Source: Candidatus Poribacteria bacterium (lineage in GTDB: Bacteria > Poribacteria > WGA-4E > WGA-3G). Taken from it: DNA of 7,829 bases. Location of the stretch: positions 1 through 7,829 of the forward strand of contig VXXH01000358.1 in the NCBI GenBank assembly GCA_009835515.1. The letters run 5' to 3'. The position numbers and the translations under genes were made by a program. Below are positions 1 through 5,094 of this stretch, piece after piece. The notes beneath the pieces were generated by a model. The model was not told the DNA's origin. It did not search any database and saw only the letters and a program-made list of their open reading frames with translations. Position 1 is the first letter of the stretch, and every line of letters begins with the position of its first letter.

Positions 1-35
1 ACGTAATTCTTTGAGTGCCCACCTGAAAAATCCGC

Positions 36-64
36 TTGAATATCCCAGAAAAATCGGGTAAACT
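36..64 (+). promoter_or_regulatory. Candidate sigma70-like promoter for the sulfatase gene
   Basis: A TTGAAT box (36-41) and a TAAACT box (59-64) are separated by 17 bp. Each matches the sigma70 consensus at 4 of 6 positions. They lie about 70 bp upstream of the sulfatase start, a normal leader length. Matches of this quality occur often by chance in AT-rich DNA, so this is a candidate only. Confidence 0.22.
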
Positions 65-132
65 AAATAAGAAAGAGCGTATCTGATCAATTAATCAAAG
101 CCGCGGTGAACAGCAAAAGGAGATGTTGATTA

Positions 133-1593
133 ATGGCACAAAGACCGAATATTCTATTTTTGATGAGTGATGAACATAGTCCGCACGCTATTGGGTGTGA
201 AGGTAATTCCATTGTACAGACACCAAATCTTGACCGACTCGCAGCGTCTGGTACCTATTTTGACGGCGCGTACTGCCAAGTCCCGCTCTGCACGCCCTCC
301 CGGATGTGTATGCTAACTGGACAATACGCACATCGATGCTCAGCATGGGATAACGGATCCATCTTGTTCCCTGAACATCTCACAATGCCCGCACATTTCG
401 CACAGCACGGCTACGCAACCGCGCTTGTCGGGAAGATGCACTTCGGTGGTAAAGAGCAGAATAACGGCTTCCAGTCCCGTCCCTACGGCGACCTGCGCGG
501 ATATGCCGGACACCAAACAGATCCATTGGATCCGCCATCTCGCATACGACAACGAACGCGACTCGCAGGTGTCACAGAAATCCCGACCAGTCTTCTGCAA
601 GAGCGAGTTATTAACGAAGAAACACTTGAATACTTAAGATCCCAACCATCAGAACAACCATGGTTCCTGCTCGCAAGTTACAGCCGTCCACATTTCCCGC
701 TCACGGCACCCAAACGACTTCTTGATAAATATTGGCCCGATAATGTGGACATGCCCAACGTTCCCGAAGGACACTTGGAGCAGACACATCCTTTCGCGAA
801 GGGCTTGCGAGATAATTTCAACACGGAGGAGATTCCGTACGAAGAAGCCCGAAAAGCACGAGCCGCTTATTACGCCTGTTGTGAATTCTTGGATGAGACT
901 GTCGGAGACCTGCTCACACTCTTGGAACGCGACGGCTTTTTAGATAACACCATTATCGTCTATACCACAGACCACGGTGAAATGGCAGGTGAACACGGGC
1001 AGTGGTGGAAATCCAGTTACTACGAAGCAGCAGCGCGAGTGCCCTTGATCGTATCGGATAGGCAGCTGCAGCAATCACACGGCGCACGCGTAACAGCTCC
1101 TGTCGAGCTAAACGATCTCTTCCCAACATTATGTGCGAGAGCAGGCATCCCTATCCCCGAAGGTTTAGATGGCGATGACCTAACGAATCTTATGTCCGGG
1201 GACACTGACAGTTGGCGCGACACTGCCATCACCGAATACTGGGCAAACCAGACCACGGGACCGATGCGTATGCTCCGAACCCCTCGCTATAAGTATGTCG
1301 CCTTCCCTGAAGATGAGTCCATTCTCTTCGATTTGGAGACGGATCCAGATGAATTTGAAAATCTCACAGGACAAGCGGCATATAGGGAGTTAGAGGCATC
1401 CTTGCATGAACAACTCATGGGAGGATTTTCATGGGAATCTGTTGCCGAGCAAAAGGCATCTGATAGGACACGAAGCAGAGATTTCAAGGAACCTTGGGGC
1501 AAAGGCACACCGAATCAGTATACACTACCTGATGGACGGATCGTTGATGCGGAGACCTGTCTCTATCATCCTTCAGTGAGAGAAGAAGGCTGA
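133..1593 (+). CDS. Sulfatase (Cys-type, arylsulfatase/choline-sulfatase-like, alkaline phosphatase superfamily)
   Basis: Predicted to hydrolyse sulfate esters. Seen directly: the N-terminal 'PNILFLMSDEH' strand with metal-ligand position D13 (E14 beside it); the 'TPNLDRLAASG' motif; the formylglycine signature C53-T-P-S-R57 followed by 'LTG', in which Cys53 would be oxidised by a sulfatase-maturing enzyme; 'GKMHFGG' with K101 and H103; H187 in 'SRPHFPL'; and the second metal site D280-H281-G with K293 downstream. At 486 aa it has normal family length and looks complete. The ATG at 133 is supported by AAGGAG at 117-122, 10 nt upstream. There is no signal peptide, because the catalytic domain begins at residue 5. 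It is therefore probably cytoplasmic, unlike many polysaccharide sulfatases, and would act on small or imported sulfated compounds. The substrate cannot be read from the sequence. A membrane protein gene follows 118 bp downstream on the same strand. No maturase gene is in the window. Confidence 0.95.
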   Translation: MAQRPNILFLMSDEHSPHAIGCEGNSIVQTPNLDRLAASGTYFDGAYCQVPLCTPSRMCMLTGQYAHRCSAWDNGSILFPEHLTMPAHFAQHGYATALVGKMHFGGKEQNNGFQSRPYGDLRGYAGHQTDPLDPPSRIRQRTRLAGVTEIPTSLLQERVINEETLEYLRSQPSEQPWFLLASYSRPHFPLTAPKRLLDKYWPDNVDMPNVPEGHLEQTHPFAKGLRDNFNTEEIPYEEARKARAAYYACCEFLDETVGDLLTLLERDGFLDNTIIVYTTDHGEMAGEHGQWWKSSYYEAAARVPLIVSDRQLQQSHGARVTAPVELNDLFPTLCARAGIPIPEGLDGDDLTNLMSGDTDSWRDTAITEYWANQTTGPMRMLRTPRYKYVAFPEDESILFDLETDPDEFENLTGQAAYRELEASLHEQLMGGFSWESVAEQKASDRTRSRDFKEPWGKGTPNQYTLPDGRIVDAETCLYHPSVREEG

Positions 1594-1641
1594 TAGTGCT
1601 TTAAGAACAAGATTTGGACTTAACAATCATCAGGATAGTTT

Positions 1642-1706
1642 TCAGTTATCAGGAACAAGAGGATTTTCTTAAACGATACACCTCTTAACCGACAACTGAT
1701 AACTGA
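1642..1706. repeat. Nested inverted repeat between sulfatase and membrane protein gene
   Basis: The outer arms are TCAGTTATCAG (1642-1652) and its perfect reverse complement CTGATAACTGA (1696-1706). The inner arms are AAGAGG (1657-1662) and CCTCTT (1681-1686), separated by an AT-rich loop. The right outer arm ends 5 bp before the ATG at 1712, so the structure could cover the translation start. No U-run follows, so it is not a standard terminator. It may be a small palindromic repeat of the REP/MITE sort. Its copy number in the genome is unknown. Confidence 0.6.
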
Positions 1707-1711
1707 TAAAA

Positions 1712-3736
1712 ATGTTCCTAAATACGCTTCAGAAACCCGATTTTGACAACGGAAAAATCGGAGCGAAAACCCAATCGTTAAAAATTCGATTGCCTGCTAT
1801 TCTTGTAGGGCTACTCTTAGTAGGTGCAATGTGCGCAATCACACCCTACAACAACTATTTCCTGCAAAATACCAAAATTGCAGGCAATCATCTCCCCGTC
1901 GGTTCAATCTTCGGACTCCTCATTCTGGTGTTTCTCGTCAATCTGCCGTTGCGAAAGTTCATGCGGCGCGGGCGTTTTGCCTTCTCTGCACCGGAATTGA
2001 CTGTTATTTGGATGATGTTGATCGTGGCAGTAGGCATTCCGTCGATGGGGTTGCTGCAATTTCTCCTGCCGTCCCTTGTTGCAGTGCGATACTTCGCGAC
2101 GACGGAAAACGATTGGTCCGAAACGCTACACCCGCATATCCCTGAGTGGCTTGTTGTCACGGATACGCGGGCTGTAACGGATTTTTATGAAGGCATCTCC
2201 CCTGGTGAAAGTGTCCCGTGGATGATCTGGCTCAAGCCATTGCTCATCTGGGGGCTTTTCGTCCTCGTCTTCTATTTCACAACGCTCTGCCTCTCGGCAA
2301 TCCTCCGAAAGCAGTGGGTAGAACGTGAACGGTTTTCGTTTCCCCTAATTCAGATTCCGATACAACTCGCTGCGGAACCGGCACGCGGTACACTTCTCAA
2401 CACCTTTTTCAAAAGCCGACTCCTTTGGGCAGGGATGGCACTGCCTGTGGTGCTGCACCTTATCAACGGATTGCACGCGCATTTTCCAAAGGTACCAGAA
2501 ATTCCACTTATTTATAATATCTACACCGTCTTTACTGAAAAACCGTGGCATACACTCGGATGGTGGCCCGCGATGCGGTTCGTCATCTATTTTTCAGTTA
2601 TCGGGATCGCCTCTTTACTGACACTTGAAGTCTCATTCAGCCTCTGGTTCTTCTACCTCTTTTTCAAACTCCAATATATCATCATGAATGCGATGGGACT
2701 GAACATCGGGCCGTGGATTAGCTGTAGCCGTCAAGTGATGGGTGGGTATCTCGTCTTTGTCCCTGCTGTTTTCTGGATCGGGCGTGAACATATTGCAACA
2801 ATCTTTAGGAAAACCTTCGGTCTCGGGCACGCGAGGACAACTTCCACTACTTTGGCGCGGCAACCGATAGACGATGCCAACGAACCTGTTTCGTATCGGA
2901 TCGCACTGCTCGGCTTTCTTTTAGGGTTCGTCACCTTAGTGATATTTTTCGCTGTGGCAGGCATAACGACATGGGTTGCGGTCGTGACGTTGCTCTCTAT
3001 CTTTATCACCTCTATTGTCCTGTCTTGGATGGTCGTTAACGGCGGATTGTTGCTCGTCCAGGCTCCTTTTTTCCCTTCAGAATACATCGATATTACCTTG
3101 GGTTCCAATGCGTTGGGGCATAAGAGTCTCGCAATCCTAAGTTTCCAACGTACTTTCCTACGCGATTGGGGCGAGTTTATGATGCCAAACTTCCTGCACA
3201 GTTTCAAGGCAGCGGATGAGGTAAAACTCGCACGCCGACGCGTTGTACCGATCTTGGGTATCGCGATTGTCGTTGCAATTCTCGTTTCTGTTTATGCTTC
3301 GTTGACGCTGATTTACGGCAAGGGCGCGCTATTTTTACAGAGTTGGTCCTTCGTCGTCGCACCGCGTAACTATTTCCAGCGGATGAACAATCTCATCCAA
3401 TTTCCTATCGAGACGAAGTGGGGCGAGGTCTACAGTATGATTGCTGGTGCAGGGTTTACTGGCTTTATGCTCTGGATGCGGCAAAATTTTGTCTGGTGGT
3501 CCCTGCATCCGATCGGTTATCTTCTCGGTGCAACATATCCACCTTTTCACCTCTGGTCGTCTATTCTCATCGGGTGGTTCATTAAATACATGGCACTGAA
3601 ATTTGGTGGGGCATCGACGTATCGAAAGATTCGACCAATCGCGTTCGGCTTGATCTTCGGTGAATATGTGATGGTAGCACTATGGATGATCGTCGGGATA
3701 TTTACAGGCATCGGTTATTTCGCACTACCATCGTAA
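1712..3736 (+). CDS. Multi-pass membrane protein, DUF6785/DUF6784-like
   Basis: A 674-aa integral membrane protein with roughly 13-15 hydrophobic segments by eye. The first is at about residues 27-43 and the last at about 650-672. The N-terminal part ('CAITPYNNYFLQNT', residues 41-54, then 'AGNHLPVG', residues 57-64) and the charged 'RKQWVERERFSFPL' loop starting at R199 resemble what I remember of the DUF6785 family. The C-terminal part with 'FVWWSLHPIGYLL' (from F593), a glycine-rich membrane segment and 'YRKIRPIAFGLIFGEY' resembles DUF6784. These families are common in Poribacteria and planctomycetes and have no established function. A transporter role is a guess from topology. The start at 1712 is the first ATG after an in-frame stop at 1700-1702. 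It has no clear Shine-Dalgarno and sits directly after an inverted repeat, so initiation may be weak or regulated. No nucleotide-binding domain or partner subunit is nearby. Confidence 0.88.
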   Translation: MFLNTLQKPDFDNGKIGAKTQSLKIRLPAILVGLLLVGAMCAITPYNNYFLQNTKIAGNHLPVGSIFGLLILVFLVNLPLRKFMRRGRFAFSAPELTVIWMMLIVAVGIPSMGLLQFLLPSLVAVRYFATTENDWSETLHPHIPEWLVVTDTRAVTDFYEGISPGESVPWMIWLKPLLIWGLFVLVFYFTTLCLSAILRKQWVERERFSFPLIQIPIQLAAEPARGTLLNTFFKSRLLWAGMALPVVLHLINGLHAHFPKVPEIPLIYNIYTVFTEKPWHTLGWWPAMRFVIYFSVIGIASLLTLEVSFSLWFFYLFFKLQYIIMNAMGLNIGPWISCSRQVMGGYLVFVPAVFWIGREHIATIFRKTFGLGHARTTSTTLARQPIDDANEPVSYRIALLGFLLGFVTLVIFFAVAGITTWVAVVTLLSIFITSIVLSWMVVNGGLLLVQAPFFPSEYIDITLGSNALGHKSLAILSFQRTFLRDWGEFMMPNFLHSFKAADEVKLARRRVVPILGIAIVVAILVSVYASLTLIYGKGALFLQSWSFVVAPRNYFQRMNNLIQFPIETKWGEVYSMIAGAGFTGFMLWMRQNFVWWSLHPIGYLLGATYPPFHLWSSILIGWFIKYMALKFGGASTYRKIRPIAFGLIFGEYVMVALWMIVGIFTGIGYFALPS

Positions 3737-3741
3737 AACAT

Positions 3742-3761
3742 GGATAGCCGAAAACTGCACC
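3742..3761 (+). repeat. 20-bp direct repeat, left copy (flanks MITE-like element)
   Basis: GGATAGCCGAAAACTGCACC begins 5 bp after the stop codon of the membrane protein gene. It matches 4079-4098 at 19 of 20 bases, the mismatch being A3751 against C4088. It lies just outside the left terminal inverted repeat and shares only its last base with it. Confidence 0.75.
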
Positions 3762-3811
3762 ATAGGTGTCAATTTTAGAAATAATAACCGTCGCGACCCC
3801 CAGGCCCGGTA

Positions 3812-3892
3812 GGTTCGGTTTTGCGGCGTACTCGCCTGCCCCCTTGATAAGGGGGGATAAAGGGGGGTTGCGATCTGCATTCCAACCGAACC
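3812..3892. repeat. Inverted repeat inside the MITE-like element
   Basis: GGTTCGGTT (3812-3820) pairs with AACCGAACC (3884-3892). CCGG lies just outside each arm in slightly offset positions (3806-3809 and 3891-3894). The arms enclose the C/G-tract hairpin at 3839-3855, giving a two-level stem structure. Confidence 0.5.
3839..3867. repeat. CCCCCTT/AAGGGGG hairpin with extra G-tract
   Basis: CCCCCTT (3839-3845) pairs with AAGGGGG (3849-3855) across a GAT loop. A second run of six G follows at 3862-3867. Short CCCCCTTATC/GATAAGGGGG palindromes of this style are widespread dispersed repeats in many bacteria, notably cyanobacteria. The second G run may compete for pairing. No T-tract follows, so a terminator role is not supported. 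Confidence 0.5.
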
Positions 3893-3936
3893 GGATTTTA
3901 CCCAGAAACCTTGAAGACTTCAAAACCCTCTTTAGT

Positions 3937-4030
3937 CCTGTAAGGTTTATTTGCTGGGGTGTTTCTTCACAATGTTTATAGAAAAACGTTCAACAAGAGA
4001 ATCCAACCCTGTAAGGGTGGCATGTTTATA
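3937..4030 (+). repeat. Two copies of a CCTGTAAGG...ATGTTTATA motif pair
   Basis: CCTGTAAGG occurs at 3937-3945 and 4008-4016, and each copy is followed by ATGTTTATA (3972-3980 and 4022-4030). The spacing between the two parts differs: 35 bp start to start in the first copy and 14 bp in the second. The second CCTGTAAGG sits in a small hairpin (ACCCT-GTA-AGGGT, 4006-4018). This looks like an internal duplication that has since diverged. Its function is unknown. Confidence 0.4.
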
Positions 4031-4078
4031 TCTACAGTTGCTGAAACGCTATCAAAAATCCCTAAATTGACACCTATG

Positions 4079-4098
4079 GGATAGCCGCAAACTGCACC
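4079..4098 (+). repeat. 20-bp direct repeat, right copy (flanks MITE-like element)
   Basis: GGATAGCCGCAAACTGCACC immediately follows the right terminal inverted repeat and matches the left copy at 3742-3761 in 19 of 20 positions. Together they bracket the element. They could be an unusually long target duplication, outer ends of a larger element, or two copies of an independent dispersed repeat. Confidence 0.7.
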
Positions 4099-4254
4099 TA
4101 CATTAATCGGATTTTTCATTTTTTTTCACATTATGCACGTTTTCTGCTCTCAAATTGTGTCTTTAATAGATGGTAAGACGATGGTCTAAATTTAACCGTC
4201 TATCGAACCCACGTTAATTATAGTGAAGTCCATGAATAAGCGGACATCTTTGTA

Positions 4255-4308
4255 GCATAAACTTTTAGTTTGTGCCAGTGTGAACGCCCGTTAGCAGCAT
4301 TCACACTG
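4255..4308. repeat. Two adjacent hairpins
   Basis: The first stem is GCATAAACT (4255-4263) with AGTTTGTGC (4267-4275), nine pairs including one G-T, with a TTT loop. The second stem is CAGTGTGAA (4276-4284) with its perfect complement TTCACACTG (4300-4308) and a 15-nt loop. The two stems abut directly, which would allow coaxial stacking in an RNA. No T-run follows, so a standard terminator is unlikely. Confidence 0.5.
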
Positions 4309-4390
4309 TTGAGAGCTTCCAATTAACTCTAAGATCTACTATAAGAGTGGTAATAAGGCATGATGGTTCACTATTCACAGTACGTTTAGA

Positions 4391-4423
4391 CCGCAAACTT
4401 AACCTCACGGTGAGAGTTTACGG
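4391..4423. repeat. Bulged hairpin just upstream of the dockerin remnant
   Basis: CCG-x-AAACT (4391-4399) pairs with AGTTT-x-CGG (4415-4423), with one C/A mismatch. Inside, CTCA (4405-4408 region) pairs with TGAG (4411-4414) after a small bulge. The sequence CCGCAAACT also occurs in the direct repeat at 4086-4093, so the arm may derive from the same repeat family. Confidence 0.35.
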
Positions 4424-4441
4424 ACTGCAGGACACAATCTA

Positions 4442-4558
4442 AATGTCCTCGACTTAGTGCTTGTCGCCAATGCGTTGGGGAAGGAGGCACCCGATCTCAA
4501 CGGTGATGGTGTCGTCAACATCCTGGATCTTGTGATTGTCGCGAATGCTTTTGAGTGA
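4442..4558 (+). pseudogene. Orphan 3' end of a dockerin-bearing gene
   Basis: This stretch reads as 38 codons ending in TGA: 'NVLDLVLVANALGKEAPDLN' then 'GDGVVNILDLVIVANAFE'. It matches the C-terminal dockerin of the downstream gene (6465-6575). Over the 36 codons starting at 4445, 87 of 108 bases and 31 of 36 residues are identical by hand count. The first calcium loop (D-x-N-x-D-G) is missing, and the upstream frame closes at a stop (4400-4402) with no start codon, so it cannot be an intact gene. Most base differences are synonymous, so it diverged while still under selection or comes from another functional paralogue. It is best explained as the remains of a paralogue whose 5' part was lost by deletion or insertion next to the repeat-rich region. 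Confidence 0.85.
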
Positions 4559-4579
4559 AAACAATAGCCGATTATCCCC

Positions 4580-4585
4580 AAGGAG
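4580..4585 (+). promoter_or_regulatory. Ribosome binding site deciding the start at 4591
   Basis: AAGGAG lies 5 nt before ATG 4591. This favours ATG 4591 over the longer in-frame GTG at 4555, which overlaps the stop codon of the dockerin remnant and has no Shine-Dalgarno. The 4591 start also places the signal peptide exactly at the N-terminus. Confidence 0.8.
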
Positions 4586-4590
4586 ATGGT

Positions 4591-5094
4591 ATGTATAAAA
4601 AACTTTTTTCGCTTATTATTGCTTTGTTTGTAGTTATTAACGCTGCGTATGCCGAAGATGCTGAGGAGTGGATGCCAGATCCCAATCTACGGGATGCAGT
4701 TCGTCAGGAACTTGAAATAGATGCCAATACACCCTTGACGAAAGCGGATATGCTCGAATTGGTTGCGTTAGATACATTGAGACTTCAAATAACCGAAAAG
4801 ATCAGCGATCTCACAGGTTTGGAGTATGCTATAAACCTTGAATTTCTGCTTCTTCCGCAAAATCGTATCCAGGACATCCGCCCGCTTGCGAATTTGACGA
4901 AACTCACATTCCTGGATTTGGGAGGCAACGCTATTTCAGATATTTCCCCGCTCGCTGGACTTGTAAACCTTGAGGTGCTTGGATTGTGGAGCAACCAGAT
5001 TGTTGATATTTCTCCGCTCGCGGGGTTGGTGAATCTAAAAGATCTGGCTCTCGAAAACAATCAGATTTCAGACGCATCGCCGCTTGTCGGCTAA
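4591..5094 (+). CDS. Secreted leucine-rich repeat protein, N-terminal part of a frameshifted gene
   Basis: This 167-aa reading frame is the front part of a larger secreted protein. Residues 1-21 form a signal peptide: 'MYKK', a hydrophobic core, then A-Y-A with cleavage before E22. A cap region follows ('EEWMPDPNLRDAVRQEL', then 'PLTKADMLEL'), typical of bacterial LRR proteins. Next come about four internalin-like 22-residue repeats of the form L-x-x-L-x-L-x-x-N-x-I-x-D-I-x-P-L-A-x-L. The frame stops at TAA 5092-5094 in the middle of a repeat, just after 'ASPLVG'. In the -1 frame the repeat resumes at once with 'LTNLEYISF' and continues into the next entry, so this is a broken gene, not a short LRR protein. 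LRRs of this kind normally mediate binding to proteins or surfaces. Taking the two parts together, the intact product would be about 662 aa. Confidence 0.85.
   Translation: MYKKLFSLIIALFVVINAAYAEDAEEWMPDPNLRDAVRQELEIDANTPLTKADMLELVALDTLRLQITEKISDLTGLEYAINLEFLLLPQNRIQDIRPLANLTKLTFLDLGGNAISDISPLAGLVNLEVLGLWSNQIVDISPLAGLVNLKDLALENNQISDASPLVG
5089..5094 (+). other. Frameshift site joining the LRR and barrel/dockerin parts
   Basis: The reading passes from frame 1 (codon GGC 5089-5091, then TAA) to frame 0 (codon CTA from 5091). Inserting one base, for example a third G in the GG before C5091, restores one continuous reading frame from 4591 to 6578. The paralogue at 6620 reads straight through the equivalent LRR-to-barrel region. 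No XXXYYYZ slippery heptamer is visible, so a programmed frameshift is unlikely. A sequencing or assembly error or a true mutation are the likely causes. Confidence 0.85.

Larger units (their letters stand above)
3761..4078. mobile_element. MITE-like non-coding element with terminal inverted repeats
   Basis: The left end CATAGGTGTCAATTT (3761-3775) is the exact reverse complement of the right end AAATTGACACCTATG (4064-4078), and pairing continues about 3 bp further if one base is skipped. Both ends carry a TA next to GGTGTC, so the core could be read as TA-GGTGTC...GACACC-TA. That would fit an IS630/Tc1-like TA target duplication, but this is inference. The interior, about 318 bp, has no convincing coding frame. 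It contains a nested palindrome (3812-3892), a G/C-tract hairpin (3839-3855) and a duplicated short motif (3937-4030). Size, inverted ends and lack of a transposase fit a MITE or a decayed insertion sequence. Confidence 0.55.
4099..4441. other. Gene-free stretch with hairpins
   Basis: I see no coding frame with a start, ribosome binding site or recognisable protein here. The stretch is AT-rich at its left end and contains three hairpins, two of them adjacent at 4255-4308 and one at 4391-4423. A weak inverted pair also occurs: ATAGATGGT at 4166-4174 and ACCGTCTAT at 4195-4203, with one G-T pair. A possible -10 box, TATAAG at 4340-4345, has only a poor -35 partner (TTCCAA, 4317-4322). It may contain the promoter for the downstream genes, but none can be assigned firmly. 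Confidence 0.5.

Noticed and set aside
2..61. Short open frame running in from the window edge (19 codons ending in TAA), possibly the 3' end of an upstream gene.
   Set aside because: Nineteen open codons are expected often by chance, I recognise no family, and the same bases hold a candidate promoter. It cannot be supported without upstream sequence.
84..97. TGATCAATTAATCA palindrome-like operator upstream of the sulfatase.
   Set aside because: Only four bases on each side pair (TGAT/ATCA), which is too short and AT-rich to claim.
1642..1706. Rho-independent terminator after the sulfatase.
   Set aside because: The stem is interrupted and AT-rich and is followed by AAAA and a start codon, not by a T-run on the plus strand.
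2731..3207. 158-aa frame on the minus strand opposite the membrane protein gene.
   Set aside because: The plus-strand frame is a clear family member over the whole interval. The antisense frame is basic and of low complexity with no domain, which is typical of a shadow.
3702..3923. 73-aa frame on the minus strand containing 'NPPLSPLIKG'.
   Set aside because: This peptide is the usual spurious translation of dispersed CCCCCTTATC-type palindromes. The frame spans the end of the membrane protein gene and the MITE-like element, and has no RBS or family match.
3766..3981. 71-aa frame on the plus strand inside the MITE-like element.
   Set aside because: It lies wholly in palindromic non-coding repeat sequence, shows no recognisable protein features and has no Shine-Dalgarno.
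3742..4423. CRISPR array or attachment-site block.
   Set aside because: The repeats are only two copies with long unequal spacing, or simple hairpins. There is no regular repeat-spacer period and there are no cas, integrase or tRNA sequences.
4555..4590. Longer GTG start for the LRR gene, overlapping the dockerin stop codon (GTGA).
   Set aside because: It has no Shine-Dalgarno and would put 12 extra residues before a textbook signal peptide. ATG 4591 with AAGGAG is clearly better.
5085..5094. Programmed -1 ribosomal frameshifting at the LRR break.
   Set aside because: There is no slippery heptamer of the X-XXY-YYZ form at the site and no obvious pseudoknot directly after it. A lost base is simpler.
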